Below, piece after piece: positions 56,500-64,000 of a stretch of 64,000 nt of DNA. The stretch spans positions 248,001 to 312,000 of the forward strand of contig CAJTKX010000001.1 of assembly GCA_910577055.1 (NCBI GenBank), given 5' to 3'. Each line of letters opens with the position of its first letter. Position 1 is the stretch's first letter. This DNA comes from an uncultured Christensenella sp. (GTDB lineage Bacteria; Bacillota; Clostridia; Christensenellales; Borkfalkiaceae). The notes under the pieces were generated by a model. It was given only the letters and a program-made list of their open reading frames with translations. It did no database searches and was not told the origin of the DNA. A program made the translations under genes and the position numbers.

Positions 56500-57624
56500 T
56501 TATTTTTTAAGCATTATGCTTTCTTTTTTGAACATAAAGCCCATTAATACCACAAACAAAGCGGCTAACACCAAGTTCGCAAGAATTGCAAGCAATACGC
56601 CCACGACCGACGCGGTCATTGAAAGCACTGCGGACATTGCAATACCGCTGCCGATAAACGGAATTGCGTACAGCCCTACGGACGGGTTTGTAAAGAACAT
56701 ACTTGACATTCCGAGTAATACTATTACTATCATTAAAGGTCCGATAAACGCGGTTGCTTCCTTGACGTTTTTTGCAAGTGTTGACAACACGGAAAAAGCG
56801 GAAATCATTACAAGGACGATAGAAATAATCAGTCCGAAAAGCATAAAGTACGAGCCGACCCCGTAAGATACCGCGCCAAAATTAACCAATCCGCCCGACA
56901 GTTTCGGTAAGGACAGTATAACGCCCAAAAAGCTTACTACTCCGCTTAAAATTGCATAGCATGATAGACTTATCGTTTTGCCTAAGACTATTTCAATTCG
57001 CTTTACGGGGGTGATGAGCATAGTTGCCATAGTGCCCCTTTCCTTTTCCCCCGCGATGGCTTCGGGCGCGACGGATATGCACGACGAAGCCAAAAGCGAA
57101 AACATTAAAAGCGGTATCATCATTGCGATTATGCTTGTGGATTGCTTATCTGCGTCTACCAAGTCGAACGTTTCGGCAGACGAATTTATCGTGAACGCAT
57201 TAAGGCGGCTTAAAACAGCCGTTGCCATAGAATAGCCCGCATATGAAGTTTCATTCGAAGAATTGTAGTAAATTTTAACGTCGGGCGGGGTTATCGAATT
57301 GTATTTATCGGTAAAATCGGCGGGGAACTCCACTACTATATCCAAAGCTCCGCCCGTTACCGCGCTTTTTGCGTCTTCGAGGCTATCGTACTCTTGCGAA
57401 TTGAACAAACCGGACATATCGTTGAAGCTGTCCGGTAGACGGTAAAAATAAGCCGAAGGCATATAGTCGTCGGGTATTGTCGTCGAAGCCTTCTCCATTA
57501 CAGTACCGATTAGCGTATACAGACAGAAAATAAGTACGCCGGGCAGAAAAATCATTAAAACCATTCTTCTGTCCTTAAAAAAGCGGTTAAACTCTTTTTT
57601 AATAATCAAAAAAACGTTTTTCAT
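56500..57624 (-). CDS. ABC-2 type permease (NatB-like)
   Basis: 374 residues. First helix about 20-42, a large extracytoplasmic loop (about 45-170), then five helices. The motif PEAIAGEKERGTMATMLITP is the ABC-2 family signature (E-K-E-R-G-T). Forms an exporter with the ATPase encoded upstream (4-bp overlap). NatAB-type sodium export is one possibility; substrate not determinable. Confidence 0.9.
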   Translation of the reverse strand: MKNVFLIIKKEFNRFFKDRRMVLMIFLPGVLIFCLYTLIGTVMEKASTTIPDDYMPSAYFYRLPDSFNDMSGLFNSQEYDSLEDAKSAVTGGALDIVVEFPADFTDKYNSITPPDVKIYYNSSNETSYAGYSMATAVLSRLNAFTINSSAETFDLVDADKQSTSIIAMMIPLLMFSLLASSCISVAPEAIAGEKERGTMATMLITPVKRIEIVLGKTISLSCYAILSGVVSFLGVILSLPKLSGGLVNFGAVSYGVGSYFMLFGLIISIVLVMISAFSVLSTLAKNVKEATAFIGPLMIVIVLLGMSSMFFTNPSVGLYAIPFIGSGIAMSAVLSMTASVVGVLLAILANLVLAALFVVLMGFMFKKESIMLKK

Positions 57625-58394
57625 AATCTTTCACCCGCCTCTTTTGCATACAAATCGAAGAAAGTATCTTCAAGGTTTTTCTCTTTTGTAAGGTTCGCAA
57701 GCGTATCTATAGCCGCAAGTTTGCCGTCAATTAAAACTCCCACTCTATCGCACAGTTTTTCGACAAGGCTGAATATGTGGGTTGAAAGTATTATAGTTTT
57801 GCCGTCGGCGCGAAGCTCTTGCAAAAAGTCGGTTACCACGCGTGCGGTTAGTACGTCAAGCCCGTTGGTCGGCTCGTCGAAAATGATAAATTCCGGGTCG
57901 TGCGCAATGGATACGACAAGGGCGACTTTCTGCTTCATTCCCGTAGACAAATTGCCGTACTTTTGGTTTTTAAACTTATCTATGCCGAATTTTTGGAAAA
58001 GACTGAACTTTCTTGCTTGAATAGCACTACTTTCCAAGCCGTAAAGTCCGCTGAAAAAATCAAACAGATAGTCGGGAGTAAACGCGTCTTCAAGCTTCAG
58101 CTCACTTGTCAAAAAGCCGATTTTTCGACGAACGTCGCTCTCGTCCGAAATTATACTTTTACCGCAAATATAGGCGTTACCTTTATCGGGCTTTATTAGG
58201 GTAGCAAGCATTCTTAAAGTGGTGGTTTTGCCGGCGCCGTTGGGTCCCAACAGCCCGAAAATTTCACCTTTATATGCGCTAAAAGAAAGGTCGTTCACGG
58301 CAACCTTTATCAACGGTCCGTCAGACTTTTTGAAAAGCTTTTTGGGCTGCTTGAAGGACTTTGTCAGCCCCTCAACCTTTAAAATTTCTTCCAT
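57621..58394 (-). CDS. ABC transporter ATP-binding protein (NatA-like)
   Basis: 257 residues from the ATG at 58394 (AAGGAG upstream); the longer frame starts in the uppP terminator region. Walker A GPNGAGKTTTLRML, signature LSTGMKQKVALV, Walker B FIIFDEPTNGLD, H-loop STHIF. Gene order ATPase then permease, overlapping. Confidence 0.93.
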   Translation of the reverse strand: MEEILKVEGLTKSFKQPKKLFKKSDGPLIKVAVNDLSFSAYKGEIFGLLGPNGAGKTTTLRMLATLIKPDKGNAYICGKSIISDESDVRRKIGFLTSELKLEDAFTPDYLFDFFSGLYGLESSAIQARKFSLFQKFGIDKFKNQKYGNLSTGMKQKVALVVSIAHDPEFIIFDEPTNGLDVLTARVVTDFLQELRADGKTIILSTHIFSLVEKLCDRVGVLIDGKLAAIDTLANLTKEKNLEDTFFDLYAKEAGERL

Positions 58395-58417
58395 AGTGCT
58401 CCTTTCAATATTAATAA

Positions 58418-58441
58418 AGAGGCGGTTAAAGCCGCCCCCTT
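58418..58441 (-). terminator. Probable terminator of uppP
   Basis: Minus strand GGGGGCGG-CTTTAA-CCGCCTC followed by TTTATTAAT, right after the uppP stop. Confidence 0.65.
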
Positions 58442-58443
58442 TT

Positions 58444-59262
58444 TTATGCGTTGAATACGGTAAAGTGCAGAACAAGGCTCGTTATAGAAATCAAAACGAG
58501 GTAAAGGCTGAACCACTTGTAGTTGGCTTTTTTGATAACTTTAAGCATAACTTTTATAGCGAAAAGCCCAGCTACCGCCGATAGAATAAAGCCGATTGCC
58601 ACGCTCCAACCGAGCGTTGCGCCGTAGTCGATAAAGTTTTGCTGAATTTCACCCTTATAAAGCCCCAACGCAAGTTCTACGAAGAAACCGCCGAGAATTA
58701 CGGGGATACTCATAAGAAACGAAAATTTTGCAACGTCCTCACGGTTGCAGCCCGCCAAAGTGCCCGCGCAAATGGTTGAGCCGCTGCGCGAAATTCCGGG
58801 CAAAACGGCAAAAGCTTGCGCAACGCCCATCGGCATTGCCGTTTTTAGGCACAAAGGCAAGACGCTTTCGCGCCGCTTTGCAACTAATTCCGTCACAAAA
58901 AGCAGTACTGCGGTGACGAGAAACAACACGCAAAGAACAATACCGACGCAATTTCGCGCCAATAAAATATCGTCAAGCCCGCACACCTCTATTACAACCC
59001 CCACTACTGCCGCGGGGATAGTTGCAAGCACCAAAAGACCGAGCGTTTTAAACGGCTTTTTGAAAAGGTCTATTATGTCCCGCCAAAACACTACGCATAC
59101 GGCAACCAAAGTGCCGAGGTGAAGTATTATCGTAAAGAACATTACGTCCATACGAGTATCGAAAACCGCGTTGAAGAAAGCAACGTGCCCCGATGACGAC
59201 ACGGGTAAAAATTCAGTCAACCCTTGAACTAAGCCGAGAATTGCCGCTTGCCAAATTTCCAT
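58444..59262 (-). CDS. uppP: Undecaprenyl-diphosphate phosphatase UppP (BacA)
   Basis: 272-residue polytopic membrane enzyme recycling the cell-wall lipid carrier. The first catalytic motif is LVQGLTEFLPVSSSGH (the EFLPVSSSGH block, residues about 13-27) and the second PGISRSGSTI (Arg near residue 165). About eight helices. Loss of this function causes bacitracin sensitivity in other bacteria. Starts 10 bp after the lipoprotein gene. Confidence 0.97.
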   Translation of the reverse strand: MEIWQAAILGLVQGLTEFLPVSSSGHVAFFNAVFDTRMDVMFFTIILHLGTLVAVCVVFWRDIIDLFKKPFKTLGLLVLATIPAAVVGVVIEVCGLDDILLARNCVGIVLCVLFLVTAVLLFVTELVAKRRESVLPLCLKTAMPMGVAQAFAVLPGISRSGSTICAGTLAGCNREDVAKFSFLMSIPVILGGFFVELALGLYKGEIQQNFIDYGATLGWSVAIGFILSAVAGLFAIKVMLKVIKKANYKWFSLYLVLISITSLVLHFTVFNA

Positions 59263-59271
59263 AGATTTGCC

Positions 59272-61452
59272 CTAATTGTTCTCGAGTTCGAGTAAATTTT
59301 TATACCTTGATTCGTACTTCGTTACGGTTGCGTCACCCTTAAAGTCGGTTAATATCGCATTCCTTCTCTGCGTGCTTACGTCCGAAAGCGTATTGCTTTT
59401 AAACCACTCGTAGAAAAGGTTTTCGAAAGTGCCCTCGGTAGTGATATTGGTTTCATTCCAAACGGGTTCGTACTGCGCGCCCACGTCATAAGTGTATGTG
59501 ACGTAGATTAAGTGCCAACCGTAGTCGCCCGCGCATACCGCATAAGAGCCCGCACCGCTATTTACAGCTTGGTGTGCGGCGTGCTCGAATTCTTTGATAT
59601 AGCTTGTATCGCCCGCTTGTACCGAATAGCCGAGATACTGCGAAAGCACGCCCGTATCGGTGGTGTATGCGTATTGAAGCTCGTTTACGGCGCTTAAAAC
59701 TTGATATTGCTTGCTGTCCTTATTAAGAAGATTTGCCTTGTATGCCTTGTTATCCGACACACCGAAATCGACCTTGCCCGTTGCGTAGATAAAGTTGGAA
59801 TAATCGATAACCTTTTTGCCGTTTACAAGTTCGGATTTATACAAGTTATCAGCCAAATTATCACCGTAGTTTTGCGTTTTGTTTGTAGTTGCCGTGCAGC
59901 CGCTTACATGCTTGATATAATTTTCGAACTCTACAAGCATATCGTTTATATCAAGTTTGTTGGGAATAAGCAAATAATCGTCGTCCATTTCCCTTACGGT
60001 GCCGTTGTAGGGATACAAGCCCGCGTATTTGTCGAGAGCTTCGTATTTGTCGGAACTTGCAACGTTATTTTCAAAGAAAAGATACGAGCTGTTGTTTGCC
60101 GTCTTGTAATAATTAATATCGTTATCGGTTGCGTCAAAAGCGTATTCGGTTTCGCCGTTGAACCAAGCCGCGCGTTGGTCGGTTGTTTTTATTTGATTTA
60201 AAAGAGAGTTCCTCGTTACATAATAATCGGGCTTATAGCCGCCGTCGAGGTCGCTGTCGGCGTAGACTGATTGAAGGGCTTTCAACGCGTCGCTTTGAGC
60301 GTCGCTGAAAGGAAGCAAAATGTTGTAAACGTAGCCGAATTTGCCGCCGTCTTCGCCCTCGGGCGCGTAAAGCACGAAAGATGTGTCGGACATACTGTCC
60401 ATTGCGGAAGTGAAGTTGCTTTCCGTTTCGTAGCTTTTCGCTTGCGAATTATAAAGGTTGTTGTACGCCGCGATAATCAAGCTGTAATCGTTATTGCTGT
60501 TTTCGTCGGCTATCTGTTTAAGGAGTTTCTCTTGCTCTTCCTCGTAAACGTCGTAATATTTGTTTATTACGCGTTGCTCAAGTTGAGAAACATACTCGTC
60601 TTGGATATAACTCAAATCGCGTACCTTTCTCAAATCCTCGGCTTTGGCGTCTACAAGGTCGTAGGACGACGACGCAAGGCTGGAAATGAATTCGTTGTAC
60701 GCTTTTATGCGGGTAGCAATAGTCGTGCCGTCAAGCTTGTCTTTTTGATAAGCGCCGCTTTGTTCCAAGGTATAGCCGTAGTATCCCGTATAAATGTTAT
60801 AATCAAGACTGTTATCGGTCTTGCTCTTTTGGGGATAATAGTCCTCTTTCTGCGTATCTACGCCGGTCGGCGTGGTGCGCGTATCGGTACCGGCGGACGA
60901 ATCCTCTTCGTCCAAAATCTTCTTTTCGTAGGTGTCGATAGCCGAGTTTATGGAACTGCGGAGGTTGTATTCCGCAATTTTTACGTCGTCGCTAACCTCG
61001 TCCTTGCCTTCGTTTAAAAGATATTCGTACTTAGCCGCTTCGCTGTGCTTGCTTGCCGCGATGAACTCGTTAACCGCGTTGGAATTTTCAGCCGACAATT
61101 TATCCAAAAGATACATTGTAGAATACTGAACGAGCACTGCGTTTTCGACAAGGCTGTCGAGAAGAAGGTTAAAAGTCTGCTCATAGGTGTAGCCGTAGTT
61201 TTGGACGTAGGAGTATCCGTAGTTTATAAAGTATGCGACAAGCTCCCTCTTTATGATTGAGGTTTCGCCGACGGCAGCCTTGTAATCTTCAAATTGCTTG
61301 TCGAGCGCGGCAGCCTTGGAAATATCCACAACCGCTATGGTCTGGTTCATATCCGCCGCCGTGTTTGTTGATACAAGCGAGCAACCGCCGAAAGTTGCAG
61401 CAACGGCAACCGTAGTGGCAATAACTCCGCAAACGATACTTTTCTTTTTCAT
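59272..61452 (-). CDS. Large PrsA/SurA-like peptidyl-prolyl isomerase lipoprotein (726 aa)
   Basis: Signal with lipobox TFGGC (Cys24) and Shine-Dalgarno CGGAG. Residues 60-140 form a SurA-N-like helical domain (ELVAYFINYG, YEQTFNLLLDSLVENAVLVQ). The C-terminal third contains a diverged parvulin ending, GSYAVCAGDYGWHLIYVTYT, like the final strand of PrsA domains. The middle is long, Tyr/Asp/Ser-rich. It follows mfd, where clostridial genomes often carry a prsA-like gene. PrsA normally has about 300 aa, so this is more than twice as long. Probably folds exported proteins. Confidence 0.7.
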   Translation of the reverse strand: MKKKSIVCGVIATTVAVAATFGGCSLVSTNTAADMNQTIAVVDISKAAALDKQFEDYKAAVGETSIIKRELVAYFINYGYSYVQNYGYTYEQTFNLLLDSLVENAVLVQYSTMYLLDKLSAENSNAVNEFIAASKHSEAAKYEYLLNEGKDEVSDDVKIAEYNLRSSINSAIDTYEKKILDEEDSSAGTDTRTTPTGVDTQKEDYYPQKSKTDNSLDYNIYTGYYGYTLEQSGAYQKDKLDGTTIATRIKAYNEFISSLASSSYDLVDAKAEDLRKVRDLSYIQDEYVSQLEQRVINKYYDVYEEEQEKLLKQIADENSNNDYSLIIAAYNNLYNSQAKSYETESNFTSAMDSMSDTSFVLYAPEGEDGGKFGYVYNILLPFSDAQSDALKALQSVYADSDLDGGYKPDYYVTRNSLLNQIKTTDQRAAWFNGETEYAFDATDNDINYYKTANNSSYLFFENNVASSDKYEALDKYAGLYPYNGTVREMDDDYLLIPNKLDINDMLVEFENYIKHVSGCTATTNKTQNYGDNLADNLYKSELVNGKKVIDYSNFIYATGKVDFGVSDNKAYKANLLNKDSKQYQVLSAVNELQYAYTTDTGVLSQYLGYSVQAGDTSYIKEFEHAAHQAVNSGAGSYAVCAGDYGWHLIYVTYTYDVGAQYEPVWNETNITTEGTFENLFYEWFKSNTLSDVSTQRRNAILTDFKGDATVTKYESRYKNLLELENN

Positions 61453-61531
61453 AATTTTTGCTCCGAAATTAGGTACATTAAAAAAATCTAAATACTATTA
61501 TATAACGCCCGAAGAAATTTAGCAACCGATT

Positions 61532-64000
61532 TTAGTTGAAACTGAGCGCAAATTTGAGAAATTTAGTCATATCCAACATAGTTTTTGCGGGAGTTGCGCG
61601 CGGCGTAAAGATAATAAGCGGCGCTTTTGCCATTGAAAGCTTGACGCTTTGCCTATATTTTTCAAGCGCGGAGGACAGTCTTTCGTCCTTTAAAGTATTG
61701 ATTGACGCAAGCTCGAAAGACCCTTCCGTGCTGTCAACGCATATCTTTTTAACGTTGAATTTTGCCGCAAAAGACTTCAAAACTGCGATGATTAGTAAAT
61801 TCAACACCTCGTCGGGCATAGGTCCGTAGTTGTCCTCGATTGAAAGACAAACACGCTTGTAGTCCTCGACCGAACGGATTTCAGCAATCTGCTTGTAACA
61901 GTCGAGTCTGCCCGCGCTGCTTTCGACGTAGCCTTCGGGAATATACGCCGTCGCCTTTATTTCAAGTTCGGTCGAAAGCTGTTTGTCGCCCGTCAACTCT
62001 TCCTTTAAAAGCTTGGAATACAGTTCGTAACCGACTTTATCCATATGACCGTGCTGCTCTGCGCCGAGGACGTTGCCCGCGCCGCGAATTTCAAGGTCGC
62101 GCATAGCTATTTTGAAACCCGAACCGAGCTCGGTAAAGCGCATAATTGCTTTAAGCCGCTCGGCCGCGTCGCTTGTCAAAACCTTAGAGGGTTTAAACGT
62201 GAAATATGCCTGTGCAAGCCGCGAACCTCTACCCACTCTGCCGCGAAGCTGATAAAGCTGAGAAATTCCGAGGCGGTCGGCGTCGATGATTATTATGGTG
62301 TTTGCGTTAGGCAAGTCAATGCCGTTTTCTATTATCGTTGTAGTTACGAGTATATTTTTTTCGCCGCGATAGAACGAAAAGACGGCGTTTTCAAGCACGT
62401 CCCTATCCATTCTGCCGTGCGCGTAAGTGACTTTTGCCTCGGGGATAATTTCGGCAATTCTGCCCGTGAAAGTCGATATGCTTTCAACTCGGTTGTATAG
62501 GATAAACACTTGCCCGCCCCTTGAAATTTCGCGTATGCAAGCGTCGCGGAGCAAGGTTTCACTCTCTTCAACTACATAGGTTTGCACGGGCAAACGCTTT
62601 AACGGCGGAGTGTTGATAGTTGAAATATCGCGGATACCCGCAAGCGACATATGCAGCGTTCGCGGTATGGGCGTGGCCGTCATTGTAAGGCAGTCAATAT
62701 TTTTCTTGACGTTTTTAATCTTTTCCTTGTGCTCAACGCCGAAGCGCTGTTCTTCGTCCAAGACAAGCAGCCCCAAGTCATAGAAATTTACGTCCTTTGA
62801 CAGTAAACGGTGCGTACCGACTACAAGGTCTATATTGCCGTTTGCAAGCTCGGTCAAAATTTTAGCTTGCTGAGCGGGCGTTTTAAAACGGTTTAAAGCC
62901 TCTACCCTTACGCCGAAATCTTTAAAACGCTCCACGGCGGTGCGGTAGTGCTGTTCGGAAAGGACGGTGCTTGGGCACATTATCGCCGCTTGCTTGCCGC
63001 CGAGCACGCAGAGATAGACCGCGCGAAGCGCTACCTCGGTTTTACCGTAGCCGACGTCGCCGCAAAGAAGTCTGTCCATAACCTTTTCCGAACACATATC
63101 CGCTTTAATCTCTTCAATAGAAGTGAGCTGGTCGGGAGTTTCCTCATAGAAAAACGCGTCCTCGAATTCTTGCATCATTACGGTGTTTTCGGGGAAGCAA
63201 AAGCCGTGTTTTGCGCTGCGCTCGGCGTAAAGCTCCTTTAAATCGAACGCAAGTTTTTTTATTGACTGTTTGACGCGCTCCTTAACTCGTTCGAAGTCTG
63301 CGCCGCCGATTTTGGAAAGCGCGGGGCTTGCGTCGCCGACGTATTTCGAAAGAACGTCCATTTGCTCAACGGGAACATACAAAACGTCGCCGCCCTTGTA
63401 CTCGATTGACAGATATTCCTTTATTCCATCGGTCGTTTCTATCTTCTTAGTGCCCGTAATTTTGCCTATGCCGTGCTTTTCGTGCACGCAAAAGTCGCCG
63501 ATTTCGGGCGCTACGAACATATCGCCCCTACGCTTTCTGATACGCTTTGTAACCGACTTGGTATAGATGTCGCTGCTGCCTATAATTACAAGTTTACTGT
63601 CGTGAATTATAAGTCCGTGTGCAAGCTCTTCCGAGCTGACCGCCACACCGCGCAAGGCTTGAAGCCTATCGGGAACGGGATAAACTGGCAAGTACTCGTC
63701 GGAAAGGGTTGAAGAAAGCTTTTCATACCGCTGTAAATTGCCCGTAAAAGCAAGCACGCGATAGCCGTTTGAAAGCCAATTTTTTATATCCGTAACAAGC
63801 TGCGGCATAGCGTTTAAATACGACGGCGAGGGTGTGGCGCGGAAATCGTATGTTTTCAAGGGGCGGAAAAACGACGTTGTCGAAGTAAACGTTTGCAACG
63901 CAAGGCACCTATATTTTTTGAAACCCTCTTTAACCGTTTCGGGGGGCACAAGCTGATTTCGGGAAAAATCAAACGCTTCGCCGCCCTTTTTCAAATCGTT
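61532..64000 (-). CDS. mfd: Transcription-repair coupling factor Mfd (C-terminal 820+ aa; 5' end outside window)
   Basis: Displaces stalled RNA polymerase and recruits UvrA. The frame is open to the window edge and the usual protein has about 1150 aa, so about a third is missing. Visible: RNA-polymerase-interacting CarD-like domain (VHEKHGIGKITGTKKI, VPVEQMDVLSKY), Walker A GDVGYGKTEVALRA, DEEQRFGVEHKEKIK, TATPIPRTLHMSL, helicase motif VI QLRGRVGRGSR and the C-terminal TRCF domain (LPEEV-like MPDEVLNLLIIAVLK). Confidence 0.97.
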   Translation of the reverse strand, partial: NDLKKGGEAFDFSRNQLVPPETVKEGFKKYRCLALQTFTSTTSFFRPLKTYDFRATPSPSYLNAMPQLVTDIKNWLSNGYRVLAFTGNLQRYEKLSSTLSDEYLPVYPVPDRLQALRGVAVSSEELAHGLIIHDSKLVIIGSSDIYTKSVTKRIRKRRGDMFVAPEIGDFCVHEKHGIGKITGTKKIETTDGIKEYLSIEYKGGDVLYVPVEQMDVLSKYVGDASPALSKIGGADFERVKERVKQSIKKLAFDLKELYAERSAKHGFCFPENTVMMQEFEDAFFYEETPDQLTSIEEIKADMCSEKVMDRLLCGDVGYGKTEVALRAVYLCVLGGKQAAIMCPSTVLSEQHYRTAVERFKDFGVRVEALNRFKTPAQQAKILTELANGNIDLVVGTHRLLSKDVNFYDLGLLVLDEEQRFGVEHKEKIKNVKKNIDCLTMTATPIPRTLHMSLAGIRDISTINTPPLKRLPVQTYVVEESETLLRDACIREISRGGQVFILYNRVESISTFTGRIAEIIPEAKVTYAHGRMDRDVLENAVFSFYRGEKNILVTTTIIENGIDLPNANTIIIIDADRLGISQLYQLRGRVGRGSRLAQAYFTFKPSKVLTSDAAERLKAIMRFTELGSGFKIAMRDLEIRGAGNVLGAEQHGHMDKVGYELYSKLLKEELTGDKQLSTELEIKATAYIPEGYVESSAGRLDCYKQIAEIRSVEDYKRVCLSIEDNYGPMPDEVLNLLIIAVLKSFAAKFNVKKICVDSTEGSFELASINTLKDERLSSALEKYRQSVKLSMAKAPLIIFTPRATPAKTMLDMTKFLKFALSFN

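Overview
This 64-kb window looks like a chromosomal segment of a low-to-moderate-GC Clostridia-type Firmicute, probably an uncultured gut lineage. The evidence is gene order and gene content: rpsO-pnp; recJ-rel-MBL-hemZ; tgt/yajC/TIGR04086/scfA-scfB/secD-secF; ruvCAB-queA-tgt; and a complete spoIIA operon (spoIIAA-spoIIAB-sigF), which implies an endospore-forming ancestry. Shine-Dalgarno sequences of AGGAGG type and TTGACA-N17-TATAAT promoters fit this. Most genes lie on the minus strand, so the window reads mainly from right to left.

Layout. 1-8.5 kb: 5' part of a secreted S8 protease, a giant surface lipoprotein, two overlapping FAD oxidoreductases and a ferritin-like protein. 8.6-17.4 kb: uvrB-uvrA, a membrane-anchored protein ending in a ribosomal L15-like domain, pnp and rpsO. 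17.6-29.1 kb: hemZ, a frameshifted MBL hydrolase, rel, recJ, secF/secD, the SCIFF ribosomally made peptide scfA (51 aa) with its radical-SAM maturase scfB, a TIGR04086 membrane protein and yajC. 29.2-36.5 kb: tgt, queA, ruvB, ruvA, ruvC, an aminotransferase and spoIIA. 36.7-37.3 kb: a plus-strand tRNA cluster (CAU, Asp, Phe, Thr, Tyr) with a decayed tRNA copy inside it. 38.1-41.0 kb: the preQ1 operon queD-queE-folE-queC-queF, headed by a probable preQ1-I riboswitch and terminator. With tgt and queA this gives almost all of queuosine synthesis, and two queuosine target tRNAs (Asp and Tyr) are close by.

41.1-42.8 kb is the most accessory-looking part. It holds 72-bp and 144-bp direct repeats, an orphan gene between the two 144-bp copies, and a divergent pair of small XRE regulators. 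The regulators share a control region with three copies of a 17-bp operator, one of which exactly fills the spacer of the leftward promoter. 42.9-51.7 kb: a membrane-anchored choloylglycine-hydrolase-like enzyme with twin operators, ferritin, a flavin-reductase/PCP-reductase-like protein, a feoA-feoA-feoB-FeoB-associated-peptide iron cluster, a two-component system and a GNAT. 51.8-64 kb: a radical-SAM/UDG-like DNA repair pair, an XRE pseudogene with an in-frame stop, an Mrp ATPase, the large-type SRP RNA, a GNAT, an ABC-2 exporter, uppP, a very large PrsA/SurA-like lipoprotein and the C-terminal 820 residues of mfd.

A recurrent theme is promoters that end 6-11 nt before an ATG with no Shine-Dalgarno (uvrB, ruvC, XRE, flavin-reductase-like, GNAT). 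This suggests that leaderless mRNAs are common in this organism. All functional assignments come from reading motifs; no database search was run.
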